A DNA stretch of 64,000 nucleotides, from assembly GCF_907164905.1 (NCBI RefSeq), contig NZ_CAJRAF010000002.1, forward strand, positions 806,001-870,000. Direction: 5' to 3'. This document shows positions 52,888 through 63,769 of this stretch, one piece after another; within the stretch, counting starts at the first letter, position 1, and each line of letters opens with the position of its first letter. Both the position numbers and the translations under genes were made by a program. The DNA is from Dyadobacter sp. CECT 9275 (GTDB taxonomy: Bacteria > Bacteroidota > Bacteroidia > Cytophagales > Spirosomataceae). The notes beneath the pieces are model-generated. The model saw only the letters and a program-made list of their open reading frames with translations, was not told the DNA's origin and made no database searches.

Positions 52888-53253
52888 TGGGAATGGTCAA
52901 CAAATGCAAAGCGCTGGGTTTGGTATTTTTCTACTACATAATACGCTTATTTTAGGCACATAGGCCTATTCCCCTTGCCTAAATATCGCTGTATCAGTAC
53001 TTTCAAAAATTTCAGATGGTATCCTTCCAAACAGATCGTAATTCCTCAGATATCTTTACAAAGAAACAATTGAAAGGGTACTCACCCACCGCATCGGCAC
53101 CGCTGATAGTAGGAAAAAAGCTATTCTTAACTACACGAGCAGAAGATTGTTAGCTGGGAAAATCTGTTTTTGATCAGGCTAACGCTCTGCAGCCGACACA
53201 CAATTTTAATGGCCGGAAGTGGTAATTTTTGTAACCTCATGTCTTATTAGGGC
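52888..53253. other. Divergent promoter region between GH28 operon and TPR regulator
   Basis: The 366-bp gap has no coding frame. TTAGGCACATA at 52952-52962 matches an 11-mer upstream of the PhyH gene. Otherwise nothing specific is seen. Confidence 0.45.
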
Positions 53254-54969
53254 ATGAATTCCCGTGCGCTGTATTTTTCATTCTTGCTGACGTTTTTCTC
53301 TGCTGTGCATACCTTTGGCCAGTACGAAAAAATATTGAACAAAACCTATCCCCAGCGGTACACCGAGGTTGGCAAGATATATGTAAGAGCCATTTCCAAT
53401 CCCGATTCCGCAAGCGCATTCCGCGAAGCAAACACCTTAAAGGCGCTGGCAATACAATCCGGTGACAAAGATCTGGAGCTGGAGACCGATCTTTTGAAGG
53501 CTTATTACATGACGGCATGGCACAAGCTGGAAAGGGATACCATAGAAAGCAAAATCCAGACATTAATCAGTCGGGCAGCCAGGGAGCACAATCTTCAGAT
53601 CAACGCAAGGGCGTTAAAGGTACTGGGTGATTACTACTGGTTCGAACTTAAAAATTACGAACTGGGTTTCCAAACCTATATCCTGCTTGAGCAATTACTG
53701 CAGAGAGTCAGTATCAAAGAGCTTCCCGACAAGGTCTACCATTTGCAGAACATGGCACAGGCCTATCACAATTTCTCGGACTATCGGAAAGCGCTGCATC
53801 TTTTTATCCAGATTGTTAACCTGGATCCGGATAACGACCCAAGGGGCAGCCAGAACTCCGCATTGTACGCGATCGGCAAAATTCACCGGCAATTAGGTAA
53901 CCTTGACTCGTCGGACCATTATTACCGCAAGATCCTGAACAATACCAAAAGTATCAATTACGCTACCTGGAAGGGAATTGCCAATGGCGGACTTGGTCAG
54001 AATTATTTTTTCAGGGGAGAATATGATAAGGCAATTCCCTTCCTCCGTTACGATGCCGACCTGGCCCTGGAACAAAAAGATTATGGCTTAGCTTCCGGTT
54101 CTCTGATCACACTGGCCGATATTTTCCTGAAACGTAATGATCTTCCCAAAGCGGAACATTACGCATTGCTTGCCCGCAAATGCCTGTCTATGGCGGAGCC
54201 CGATCGGTATAAATATTTCCAGGAGCTATATCCGGTACTTGGCAAACTGTATGCCGCCAAAGGAGTAACCCGGCTCGTGGGGCCCTATCTCGACTCTGCC
54301 ATGTTTGCCAAAGACAGCATTACCCGCCAGTTCAATGCCATGCAGATGATGCGTGCCCGACAAAAGATCGAATTACAGGCACATAGGGCAGAAATCGAAA
54401 AAGTAGATGCTGATAACCGGCTTAAGATCCTAGAACGGAACATGCTTATAGCGGTTGTTATTCTGGTTGCGATCACTTCGTCTTACTTTTTTTATAATCT
54501 GCACAGGCGTCACAGGCAGCAGCAGCTACTGCAGGCCCGGGAAATCCGTATGAAAGAAGAAGAACTTGCCAGCGCAACCCACCAACTTAAAGAATTTGCT
54601 AAAAACATTTCCGAAAAAAGCAGGCTGATCGAGCAGCTTGAATTCCAACAGGGACTGGGAGCGGATGCCGAGATTCTCAGCCAGCTCAGAGAAAACACAA
54701 TCCTGACGCAGGACGAATGGGAATACTTTAAAAAGTTATTCGAGAAGGTGCATTCGGGTTACCTCTACCGTCTCAGGGAAAAATTTCCCGATCTCACCCA
54801 GGCTGAGATCCGTTTCATTGCCTTGTTGAAACTGGGCCTTGACTACAAGGAAATGTCTTCCACTTTGGGCGTCAGCAGCCAGGCTGTCCGGACCACCAAA
54901 TACCGTCTTCTCAAAAAAATAGACCTTCCAGATGACAGAAGCCTGGAAGAATTGATGAAACATATCTAA
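53254..54969 (+). CDS. Membrane-bound TPR protein with C-terminal LuxR-type helix-turn-helix
   Basis: The 571-residue protein has a signal peptide (LYFSFLLTFFSAVHTFGQ), TPR repeats from about residue 60 to 350, a membrane segment near residue 400 (MLIAVVILVAITSSYFFY), a coiled coil (RHRQQQLLQAREIRMKEEELAS) and a DNA-binding end, FPDLTQAEIRFIALLKLGLDYKEMSSTLGVSSQAVRTTKYRLLKKI as pattern. This is the Bacteroidota type in which periplasmic TPRs sense a signal and the cytosolic helix-turn-helix controls transcription. Being divergent from the GH28 operon, it may control it. No kinase domain is present. Confidence 0.92.
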   Translation: MNSRALYFSFLLTFFSAVHTFGQYEKILNKTYPQRYTEVGKIYVRAISNPDSASAFREANTLKALAIQSGDKDLELETDLLKAYYMTAWHKLERDTIESKIQTLISRAAREHNLQINARALKVLGDYYWFELKNYELGFQTYILLEQLLQRVSIKELPDKVYHLQNMAQAYHNFSDYRKALHLFIQIVNLDPDNDPRGSQNSALYAIGKIHRQLGNLDSSDHYYRKILNNTKSINYATWKGIANGGLGQNYFFRGEYDKAIPFLRYDADLALEQKDYGLASGSLITLADIFLKRNDLPKAEHYALLARKCLSMAEPDRYKYFQELYPVLGKLYAAKGVTRLVGPYLDSAMFAKDSITRQFNAMQMMRARQKIELQAHRAEIEKVDADNRLKILERNMLIAVVILVAITSSYFFYNLHRRHRQQQLLQAREIRMKEEELASATHQLKEFAKNISEKSRLIEQLEFQQGLGADAEILSQLRENTILTQDEWEYFKKLFEKVHSGYLYRLREKFPDLTQAEIRFIALLKLGLDYKEMSSTLGVSSQAVRTTKYRLLKKIDLPDDRSLEELMKHI

Positions 54970-55290
54970 ACTTCCCCTATACCACCGACGTCATCTGTAG
55001 CTGCCAGAGCCTGCTTCTTCCCGGCCCGTATGTCCCAGCCTGCACTCCGGTTTGCATCCCTGCTCCGTATGATACCAAGGTATTATCCACCTGAGCAACT
55101 GAAATCCCTCGACCTTAGAAGCAGATATACAAGTAACTGACAGACAACACATTAAAAAAATGTGATGTTTTTGTGACGGCCCCCTACCCGCTTTCGGCTC
55201 TATAATTCTCTTATTTCACCTGGAGATTTTCACCAGGTCTCATCCTCTGTACTCAGCGTTTTTATTTTTTAATTGTGATCGTATCGCACT
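54970..55290. other. Intergenic region before the giant surface protein gene
   Basis: The 321-bp gap has TATAAT at 55201-55206 and a 6-bp dyad ACCTGG (55218-55223) / CCAGGT (55233-55238) in the probable leader. No coding frame is seen. Confidence 0.4.
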
Positions 55291-58200
55291 ATGAAAACAA
55301 AAATTTACCAAACCCTCCTCTCCGTTTCTCTTTTAATACTTTTCGTTTTAAAACTGTCTCAAATTGCTCTTTCCAAAACTTGGATTGATTTTAGCCTTGA
55401 CGAAAAGCATGTACCTGAGCACGTCAGGCCTGCAAAAAGAAACCCTGGCAAACAACAGGAAACTCAACCTCAGATAAAAACAGCTTCGGTACCCGAAACG
55501 CTCTATGTAAATGCGTTGCTGAGCACCGGCAATAACGACGGCACTTCCTGGGATAATGCCTACAAAGGGACGGAGGGCTTATCCAATGCACTGAGATATG
55601 CTAAACAAAACACCGGAGTAGCTTACATACTGGTGGCCAAAGGCAAATATAAACCGACTTATTCACCGGAAGATGGGAGAAATTTTGCAGACTCTGCTAC
55701 TTTGGTATCAAGCAGCAAAAGCCACACGCAACGTGCTTTCCTTCTGGTGAAGGATGTGAAAATTTATGGCGGCTTCGACCCCGCCAATGGTATTACCGCA
55801 TTAACTGACAAACGCATACTGCCCGGTTTTACAGGTGAGGGCAGTATCCTCAGCGGTGATTTTAAAAATAACGATGGCGCAATTACGTCCGGCAGCCAGT
55901 ATACCTATACCAATTATGATGACAACGCCGGGCAGATCGTCATAGCGGCCAACGATGTTGGAACCGCCGTGCTGGACGGCTTCGCCGTGACCGCCGGATA
56001 TGCCAGAGAAAACGTGTCCATTACCGTGAACACCAAAACGGTGAGTAAAAAGCAGGGTGGTGGTATGTTCAATGTAAGTGCTGCTCCGGTGGTCAGTAAT
56101 GTAATTTTTTACGCAAATAAAGGAACCAATGGCGGCGCGATGTATAATATTTCCTGTCCGGAAATTAAGATTTACAACAGCATTTTTTCCGGGAATCTCT
56201 CTACCGAAAGTGGTGGAGCCATATACAACAGTACTTCTCCCACGGCGTTTGCCAATGTCATTTTTTCAGGTAATACTGCAACCCAATATGGTGGCGGGAT
56301 ATACAATTTTTCCAGCTCCATATCCCAAATTATTAACTCGGTTTTCTCCGGAAACAAATCAACGGCGGTTGGCGGTGCCATCATGAATGTCGGTGGGACT
56401 TCCTCTTCTGTTTTAGGTAATTCCATCATCTGGGGCAACAGCTCAACCATTACGGGCGGATCAAGCCTGGACGCCGCTAAAATCAGTTACTCCATCGTGG
56501 AAGGATTCAGCGACGGAACCGGGAATGCCAATACCGATCCGCTTTTTGAAGATGCGCCTTCTTATACAGCAGCTCCCTTTGCTGGAGGCAACTACCATGT
56601 AAAATCCACCAGCTTGGCCACCATTGACAAGGGCAGCAACACCCTCATCCCCACAGACATCTCCACCGATCTGGCAGGCAATACCCGTATACAGGCCGAC
56701 AAAGTAGATATGGGGGCCTATGAAAGTGAACCTCAGGAAATTCCTCTGGAACGGCTATACGTTAATGCCGGACTGATTACCGGTAAAAACAACGGTGCCG
56801 ACTGGGAAAACGCATTTTCGGGCCCTTATGCTTTCGCCCGCGCCATGCAATATGCGCAAAGCCACAGCAGCGTAAAGGATGTGTGGGTAACCAAAGGTAC
56901 TTATTACACGGCCTACCGCGCCGATACCCATTCCGACACCAATCCGCTGGATCCGAACAATGCTTTTGTACTGACGGACGGTGTGAAGATTTACGGAGGG
57001 TTTACCGGAAGCGAAACCGATATTACCTTACGCGACTGGAAGACAAACGTTACGATCCTCAGCGGCGATCAGAATAAAAATAATATGGCAGATGACGATG
57101 ACGCCTATCAGGTGATGATGAACGTGAACCTTGGCCCGGAAACCGTGCTGGATGGTTTCACGATAACGGGCGGGTATGCTGCTGGCTCAACGGAAACAAC
57201 GCTTGAGATAGATGGTACAACCGTTGCCAGGTATGCCGGTGCAGGTATGTACAACCACCATGCCTCTCCAACGATCCGCAACTGTACCTTTCACAAAAAT
57301 GTATCCCGTAACTCCGGCGGAGGCATGGCTAATATGGCCGACTCCCGGCCGGTACTTACCAATGTCAAATTCATAGAAAACACCGCAGTAAACGGCGGAG
57401 CCATGTACAACAACGGCATGGAGCATCAGTTTTCCGACCTGCTGTTTGAAAACAACACGGCTACCAGCCACGGCGGGGCCGTCTGTAATGATCGGGCATT
57501 TGTTACTTTTATGCATACTGTCTTCTCCGAAAATACGGCTGCCCGGGGAGGTGCCATTGCTACCACTTTGGACGTCGGAGATAATACAGCCACAGGAAAG
57601 TACCTTGGCTGTCTGTTTGTTAAAAATACGGCAAGTGGTTTCGGAGGTGCTTATTATTATGAAAATGGTACCGGAGATTCTCCCGTTTTCATTAACTCTA
57701 CCTTTTCAAAAGATATCTGTTCTGCCGAAAATGGCGGGAACATCATTTACTTCCAGCAGCATACGGAAAACGTAACACCCAAATTTTACAATTGTATTAT
57801 TGAGAAAGCTGCAACCGGTACCTTTTATGGAGGTAGCAGTCCCGGCTTGTTTCAGGCCCAGTACAATCTGACCAACTATTTATTCCCAGTTAATGAGGTT
57901 GTTAAAGACAATATCACCGCAACCGATTTTGGCTTCCAGCATGCCGATTCCCCTGCCGGTGAAGATGAGCAGTACGGCACGATCGACGACGGCTTCAGGC
58001 CGCTCATGACTTCACCGGCTGTTAATGCGGGTTTTAACGACTTTACGCCGGCTGCACTGGAAAAGGATTTAACTGGGAAAGACCGGATCCTGAATGGCTC
58101 GGTGGATATAGGAGCTTACGAATATTCGCTTATTCTGTCCACCCTGTATGTCAGAGAAGAATTGACAACAGGCAACAACAACGGTACTTCCTGGAACGAC

Positions 58201-61200
58201 GCCTATCAGGGGAAAGGCGGCCTTTCGGAGGCACTTTATTATGCCAGACAAAATCAGGGTGTAAAAAATATATGGGTGGCTAAGGGTACTTACACACCCA
58301 CCCGGCGAGGTGATAACTTTGATAAAAGCAATCCTGATGACAAGAATAATACATTTGTGCTGGTAGAGGGTGTAAAAGTTTATGGCGGATTTGCCGGAAC
58401 CGAAACGTCTTTAGACGAGCGGGACTGGGGAAATAATCAAACCATTTTGAGCGGCGAAATTGGGGCTGACAATAATTATACAGACAATCTGTATCATGTG
58501 GTGGTAAGCGTCGGCAACACGGCCGCCACTGAGCTGAATGGATTTGTGATTACCCTTGGGATGGCTGATGCCAATTCCAGTCTGACCGTCGAAGGAAGAG
58601 CTATCCCGACTTCTGACGGTGGCGGAATGTACCATAGCAATTCGTCTCCTGTTTTGCGAAACTTGGTATTTACTTACAATTATGCCAACAAAAATGGCGC
58701 GGGTATCGTCAATGACAACTCGTTTCCCAACCTTGCCAATGTAGTGTTTTTCAGGAACCTGGCTAATAAATTTGGCGGAGCAGTCTATAATATAAAAGGC
58801 TCTCACCCCACTATCACACACGCCACCTTCCACAGAAATTATGCAGGAGCCATTGTCAATGAGTCTCATTCCGGCATTACCATGGCCAACTCCATTATGT
58901 GGGGCAACACGTCGTGGGAAACATCGACCCCGGTAGATATTTTCGACCGCGAAGCTTTGGGTACAACCGTTAAAAATTCCATTACCGAAGTGTTTGGCAC
59001 AGAAGGTACCGACGGTATTTTGAAACAGGACCCGCAGTTTGTAAGTCTGAATCCGCCGAGTAATCCCAATGGAAAATGGATGACAGCAAAAGACGGGCTT
59101 GGCCTGAAGCCAGGATCACCCGCCGTTAATACCGGTGATGATCTGTTGACACCGGCAGACATTAATCAGGACGTTACAGGGCTGAACAGGGTCTGGGGCG
59201 GCCGTACAGACATGGGTGCTTATGAAATGCGGACCACCTGTATAGAATCTCCTACCCTGTTTGTAGACTCTTCGTTAGTAGAAAGCGGAGATGGCACCAG
59301 TTGGTCCACCGCTTTTAAAACGCTGGCCGAAGCGCTTGAAGTGCTGAACCTATGCCCTGTAGTGAAGGAGATCATGGTAGCAAAAGGCACCTATTTTCCT
59401 ACGACGCTGAACAAACCCGAACTTCCGTTTGTTGTCAACCGTGCGGTTAAAATCTTCGGGGGATATCCTTCAGGCGGGGGTATCCGTGATCACAGGGCTA
59501 ATCTGACTATACTCGATGGCAACATCGGTGATCCGGCACTGTCCACAGATAACAGCTCGCATATTATGGCAATAGCTGGTATCTCCGTGGCAGACAGCGT
59601 GGTGATAGACGGACTGCAGTTTCAGAATGGCAGGACAATGGATTTGGGCGGCAGTGTAACGATCAACAACGTATCGGTACCCTATTTACAGGGAGCGGGT
59701 ATCTATATCGGGAAAAATTCTTCCACCACACCCATTAGTATCAGAAACTGTACTTTTACAAATAATTACTCCCTTGCAAACGGAGGGGCAATTTACAGCA
59801 GCGAGAGCCAGGTTATTTTACATAGCTGCCGTTTTTTCAACAACAATGCAGCCGATCAGGCACCGGGCATTTATGTCAGTAAAGGTGCCATGCAGATTGT
59901 CAACAGCTTGTTTACCGGAAACACGTCGGCAGGCCCGGGCGGGGCGATCACGCTGAACGAAGCCTCGGCATCCTCCCTCGTCAATTCAACCCTGTACAAA
60001 AACCACAGCACCGGAACCGACGCCTACGGAGGTGCGCTGAACTGCAATAACAGCAATCTGACCATCAGCAACAGCATTTTCAATGGAAATACCTACGGGG
60101 GCACCGCCACCGCTTCTACCAGGGAAAAGAGCGACATCAATCACAACGGCAACAGTACACTTTCAATCCACAAAAGCTTAATGCAAAGCGGCAGCCCATA
60201 CCTATCCTGTACATATTGTCCCGCTCCAAATACGGATCCCCAGTTTATAGATGTAACTGCGCCAACTAAAAAAGGCCTTGGACTTCTTGCCGGAAGTAAA
60301 GCCATTAACAAGGGAGATAAACAAGAACTGCCGTCCTATGTCGTAAATGACTTGTTAGGTGCCGAGAGAGTACGGGGTGAAGAAACAGACCTCGGGGCTT
60401 TTGAAGCGATTCCCCTCACCGATCCGCTCACCAGGCTTTATGTGAAGGCAGATATTGAAACCGGATACAACAATGGTTATGGATGGGAAAATGCTTTTTA
60501 TGGCTCCAATGGGTTTGCCCGCGCGCTGGAATACGCCAGAAACAATAGTAGTGTGAAGGAAATCTGGGTGGCCAAGGGAACTTATTATACTTTTGGCCGG
60601 GCCGACAACCACGATGCCTCCAACCCTTTGGATCCATCCAACTCTTTTGTGCTGGTAGAGGGTTTGAAAATATACGGTGGTTTCAATGGACACGAAGAAG
60701 ATGTAGCCGAACGCGACTGGAAAACAAATACCACCATACTAAGCGGGGACCAGAACAAGAATGGTATAGCGGACAACGGCGACGCTTACCAGGTACTGAT
60801 TAGCCTGAACAACGGGCCGGAGACTTTGCTGGATGGGTTTACCATTACAGGAGGATATGCCGCCAGTTTTACTTCCACGAACATCCAGATCAACGGTACT
60901 ACCATCTACCAAAGCAGCGGCGCCGGGATGCATAATTTTAACTCCTCACCGACAATCCGAAACTGTATTTTTTACAGAAATACAGCGCGGGGCACCGGAG
61001 GAGGGATGGCCAATTGGGATCAGTCCAAACCGGATTTAGTGAATGTTACATTCCGGCAAAATAAGGCGCTGACGGGAGGAGGAATGTTTTACTTTCTGAT
61101 CGACTTTTATGGAACCCCAGTGGTACACAAGATGTCCAATCTGGTATTCGACGGAAATGTAGCCGAAGGGGCAACCGGCGGAGAAGGCGGCGCTGTTTGT

Positions 61201-62970
61201 AATTCACGGTCTTTCATTTCATTTGAAAATACAGTATTTATCAACAATTCCGCCGCACAAGGGGGAGCCGTAGCAGCTTTGAACTACACCAATAACTACT
61301 ACCAGCATTTTGAAACTTATTCCAACTGCCTCTTTGTAAATAACACGGCAACCGAGGCCGGTGGAGCATACTATTTTGCGACGGGGTACCCGCATGGGCC
61401 TGTTTTTATCAATAGTTCGTTTTCAAAGAATATTTGTAATCAGGCTTCTGGTGGAGATGTTTTCAATTTCCAGTATATCAGTATGACAACTGATTATCCT
61501 GCATTCTACAATTGTATTCTTGAGAAGGCCGACAACGCTCATGATTTTTTTGGAGGTAGTTATAACACCCTTTTTGTAGCTGAACGAAACCTGACCAATT
61601 ACCCCCTCCTTCCCTATTGGGCTGAAAAAAATATTGTTACCGATCACCTGGGTCTGACCAATAGTAGTACTCCGGCAGGAGCCGACGGAGTCTACGGCAC
61701 TTCAGACGACGGACTTATTCCTCTACCGGCATCTCCAGCAATTAACGGGGGAAACAATGACTATATTCCGATTGACCTGGTAAATGACTTTAATTCCAAT
61801 AAAAGGATACAGGGGCCGTTTACGGATATAGGTGCATACGAATACAATCAGTCATGCGAGGAAACCATAGCCGCAATCAGCACGAACGGTGACATGATCC
61901 AGGATCTTGCCCTGTCGGACCAACCCGTATATCTTTTTAACGAAGATAAATGCAGCGTGATGGGAATCTTTCAGGCGGTGAATGAAGAATTACAAAGCGG
62001 CCAGCTGAATGCCTATACAACCATTGAAACAGTCACTGGTTTCTACAACGAACAACCTTTCGTGAGACGCCATTACGACCTGGAACCGAAGGCCGACCTG
62101 GACGGGCATAAGGGGATTGCTACGTTGTACTTCACCAATGATGATTTCAAAAACTACAACGGCTGGGCCGAGAATCATAAACCACTGCCCATCTCAGGTA
62201 CCGACGTCAATAGTTCCAATTTGCTGATCTGGCAGTGGCATGGCAGCAGTGAGACCCGCGCACCGGGTACCTACACAAAAAACGGTATACCGTCAGCCGG
62301 GAAATATATCAAACCCAATGCCGGGGATATTGTGTGGAACGAAGCGCTCAGGCGTTGGGAAATCAAATTCCAGTTTTCAGGTTTCAGTGGCTTTTTTGTT
62401 ACTACACTTGAAAATGGCTCCCTTCCCGTCACCTTATCTTCCTTCACCGTATCTGAAAAGAATACGGAGCTTGGCCACGCCGCTGCACTGCTGAACTGGA
62501 CCACGACCTCTGAAAGCAACAGTGACAGCTTTGTGATTGAACGGAGCATTACGGGCAAAAGCTGGGAGCAGATCGGGCAGGTCAAAGCAGAAGGAAGCAG
62601 TGATTTTGTAAAGAAGTATACCTTTACGGACGAAAAGCCTCTTCCCGGAAACAACCTTTACCGCTTAAAGATGATTGACCAGGACGGTACGTTTGCGTTC
62701 AGCAGTATCCGCAACCTGCGCATTCAGTTCTTGCCTGGTACCATCCTTTATCCGAACCCTGTTGCCGACCTCCTCTATATCGATGTAGCCAGTGACTCTG
62801 CCATTGAAAAAATTGTCCTCAGGAACGCAGCAGGTCAACCGGTGGGTACATACCCCTATGCACCTGGCGAGGGGATACCGGTGACAGACCTGGCACCAGG
62901 TATCTATTTCGTTGAGATGGTCGGAACTGAAAAAGTGCTGCAACAACACAAGATAGTGGTAGCAAGATAA
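55291..62970 (+). CDS. Giant secreted parallel-beta-helix protein with five modules and type IX secretion tail
   Basis: The 2559-residue protein has a signal peptide (LLSVSLLILFVLKLSQIALS) and five modules that begin with the pattern LYVNxxxxTGxNNGxxWxNA near residues 71, 488, 952, 1323 and 1716. Each includes VAKGTY, VKIYGGF and LSGD, several Gly-Gly-Gly/Ala beta-helix turns (SPTIRNCTF, GGGMAN), and ends with DLTGKDRILNGSVDIGAYEY-like text, as in choice-of-anchor repeats. After residue 2085 come a beta-sandwich region (PVTLSSFTVSEKN, LNWTTTSESNSDSFVIERS) and the sorting domain from residue 2486 (LYPNPVADLLYIDVASDSA). It is therefore exported by the type IX system to the surface or medium. 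Adhesion or polysaccharide binding is inferred; no catalytic motif was recognised. Confidence 0.9.
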   Translation: MKTKIYQTLLSVSLLILFVLKLSQIALSKTWIDFSLDEKHVPEHVRPAKRNPGKQQETQPQIKTASVPETLYVNALLSTGNNDGTSWDNAYKGTEGLSNALRYAKQNTGVAYILVAKGKYKPTYSPEDGRNFADSATLVSSSKSHTQRAFLLVKDVKIYGGFDPANGITALTDKRILPGFTGEGSILSGDFKNNDGAITSGSQYTYTNYDDNAGQIVIAANDVGTAVLDGFAVTAGYARENVSITVNTKTVSKKQGGGMFNVSAAPVVSNVIFYANKGTNGGAMYNISCPEIKIYNSIFSGNLSTESGGAIYNSTSPTAFANVIFSGNTATQYGGGIYNFSSSISQIINSVFSGNKSTAVGGAIMNVGGTSSSVLGNSIIWGNSSTITGGSSLDAAKISYSIVEGFSDGTGNANTDPLFEDAPSYTAAPFAGGNYHVKSTSLATIDKGSNTLIPTDISTDLAGNTRIQADKVDMGAYESEPQEIPLERLYVNAGLITGKNNGADWENAFSGPYAFARAMQYAQSHSSVKDVWVTKGTYYTAYRADTHSDTNPLDPNNAFVLTDGVKIYGGFTGSETDITLRDWKTNVTILSGDQNKNNMADDDDAYQVMMNVNLGPETVLDGFTITGGYAAGSTETTLEIDGTTVARYAGAGMYNHHASPTIRNCTFHKNVSRNSGGGMANMADSRPVLTNVKFIENTAVNGGAMYNNGMEHQFSDLLFENNTATSHGGAVCNDRAFVTFMHTVFSENTAARGGAIATTLDVGDNTATGKYLGCLFVKNTASGFGGAYYYENGTGDSPVFINSTFSKDICSAENGGNIIYFQQHTENVTPKFYNCIIEKAATGTFYGGSSPGLFQAQYNLTNYLFPVNEVVKDNITATDFGFQHADSPAGEDEQYGTIDDGFRPLMTSPAVNAGFNDFTPAALEKDLTGKDRILNGSVDIGAYEYSLILSTLYVREELTTGNNNGTSWNDAYQGKGGLSEALYYARQNQGVKNIWVAKGTYTPTRRGDNFDKSNPDDKNNTFVLVEGVKVYGGFAGTETSLDERDWGNNQTILSGEIGADNNYTDNLYHVVVSVGNTAATELNGFVITLGMADANSSLTVEGRAIPTSDGGGMYHSNSSPVLRNLVFTYNYANKNGAGIVNDNSFPNLANVVFFRNLANKFGGAVYNIKGSHPTITHATFHRNYAGAIVNESHSGITMANSIMWGNTSWETSTPVDIFDREALGTTVKNSITEVFGTEGTDGILKQDPQFVSLNPPSNPNGKWMTAKDGLGLKPGSPAVNTGDDLLTPADINQDVTGLNRVWGGRTDMGAYEMRTTCIESPTLFVDSSLVESGDGTSWSTAFKTLAEALEVLNLCPVVKEIMVAKGTYFPTTLNKPELPFVVNRAVKIFGGYPSGGGIRDHRANLTILDGNIGDPALSTDNSSHIMAIAGISVADSVVIDGLQFQNGRTMDLGGSVTINNVSVPYLQGAGIYIGKNSSTTPISIRNCTFTNNYSLANGGAIYSSESQVILHSCRFFNNNAADQAPGIYVSKGAMQIVNSLFTGNTSAGPGGAITLNEASASSLVNSTLYKNHSTGTDAYGGALNCNNSNLTISNSIFNGNTYGGTATASTREKSDINHNGNSTLSIHKSLMQSGSPYLSCTYCPAPNTDPQFIDVTAPTKKGLGLLAGSKAINKGDKQELPSYVVNDLLGAERVRGEETDLGAFEAIPLTDPLTRLYVKADIETGYNNGYGWENAFYGSNGFARALEYARNNSSVKEIWVAKGTYYTFGRADNHDASNPLDPSNSFVLVEGLKIYGGFNGHEEDVAERDWKTNTTILSGDQNKNGIADNGDAYQVLISLNNGPETLLDGFTITGGYAASFTSTNIQINGTTIYQSSGAGMHNFNSSPTIRNCIFYRNTARGTGGGMANWDQSKPDLVNVTFRQNKALTGGGMFYFLIDFYGTPVVHKMSNLVFDGNVAEGATGGEGGAVCNSRSFISFENTVFINNSAAQGGAVAALNYTNNYYQHFETYSNCLFVNNTATEAGGAYYFATGYPHGPVFINSSFSKNICNQASGGDVFNFQYISMTTDYPAFYNCILEKADNAHDFFGGSYNTLFVAERNLTNYPLLPYWAEKNIVTDHLGLTNSSTPAGADGVYGTSDDGLIPLPASPAINGGNNDYIPIDLVNDFNSNKRIQGPFTDIGAYEYNQSCEETIAAISTNGDMIQDLALSDQPVYLFNEDKCSVMGIFQAVNEELQSGQLNAYTTIETVTGFYNEQPFVRRHYDLEPKADLDGHKGIATLYFTNDDFKNYNGWAENHKPLPISGTDVNSSNLLIWQWHGSSETRAPGTYTKNGIPSAGKYIKPNAGDIVWNEALRRWEIKFQFSGFSGFFVTTLENGSLPVTLSSFTVSEKNTELGHAAALLNWTTTSESNSDSFVIERSITGKSWEQIGQVKAEGSSDFVKKYTFTDEKPLPGNNLYRLKMIDQDGTFAFSSIRNLRIQFLPGTILYPNPVADLLYIDVASDSAIEKIVLRNAAGQPVGTYPYAPGEGIPVTDLAPGIYFVEMVGTEKVLQQHKIVVAR

Positions 62971-63022
62971 CAGTTGATGCCCGGCTTTAACAGGGATAGC
63001 ATTTTTGATTGTCTATCGGGAT

Positions 63023-63769
63023 TTAAACCATGGCAGGAACATACACATGATCTGCCAAAAGATGGGCATGAAGCCATTGCACAGCCTCGTCACCCGTACC
63101 GGCAGGCTTTAAGGCGAGTGTCTTGAAAAAAATGAAGGATACCTTCAGCCGCTTTCGGAAGGTATAGGAAGTTTCTCCCAAATGGTTACCAGGGCGTTGT
63201 ACGGGCACACTGGTACATTGCAATTTTGTCTTTGCAATGAGGCCGATCAGGTAGGGTGCATGCGGCAAATAGGACACAAGCCTTTTCATGGGCTCTGCCC
63301 TGGCAACCATAAAAAGGCCCACATGCATCGGAATTCTTTTCTTGGAAAACAGGTGGACGAGGCCTTTGAACAGCATGGACGTAAAAAGGCGGCCGCCGGA
63401 TTCATACCGTCCCTGCCTTTTCGCAAAGACAACATCAATACCCGGGACCAGTGACTGGATCAGCGCCGGAAGATTTTCGGGTTCATCCTGTAAATCTGCA
63501 TCCATGGTGGCAATCAGGCTCCCTTGCGCAAAGGCTATTCCTGCCAGCAACGCACTGCTCTGTCCGGCATTTTTGCCCAGGTCAACAATATGAAATGGGA
63601 TGGTGGGTGGAAGTTTTTTGAGAATTTCCGCCGAGTTATCCGGAGAGGCATCGTTTACATACACCACTTCACATTCCAGCCCCACGTTCCGGGACAGTGC
63701 AGTGAGCCTGTCGTGAAGTTCGGAGAGCGTGGCCGCACTTTTGTAAACGGGTATGACGATACTGATCAT
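63023..63769 (-). CDS. Family 2 glycosyltransferase
   Basis: The 248-residue protein has the GT-A features: ISIVIPVYKSAATLSELHDRL, EVVYVNDASPDNS, DLGKNAGQSSALLAGI and ATMDADLQDEPENL with the DxD-like metal motif. It has no membrane segment at its C-terminus, so it lacks the tail of DPM1/GtrB-like enzymes that it otherwise resembles. It would transfer a sugar from a nucleotide donor to lipid or another acceptor. Its start overlaps the stop of the dehydrogenase gene by one base (TAATG), so the two are coupled. Confidence 0.9.
   Translation of the reverse strand: MISIVIPVYKSAATLSELHDRLTALSRNVGLECEVVYVNDASPDNSAEILKKLPPTIPFHIVDLGKNAGQSSALLAGIAFAQGSLIATMDADLQDEPENLPALIQSLVPGIDVVFAKRQGRYESGGRLFTSMLFKGLVHLFSKKRIPMHVGLFMVARAEPMKRLVSYLPHAPYLIGLIAKTKLQCTSVPVQRPGNHLGETSYTFRKRLKVSFIFFKTLALKPAGTGDEAVQWLHAHLLADHVYVPAMV

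Noticed and set aside
55291..62970. Repeats considered as a CRISPR-like or satellite array
   Set aside because: The repeats are long diverged protein modules in one open frame, not short identical direct repeats.
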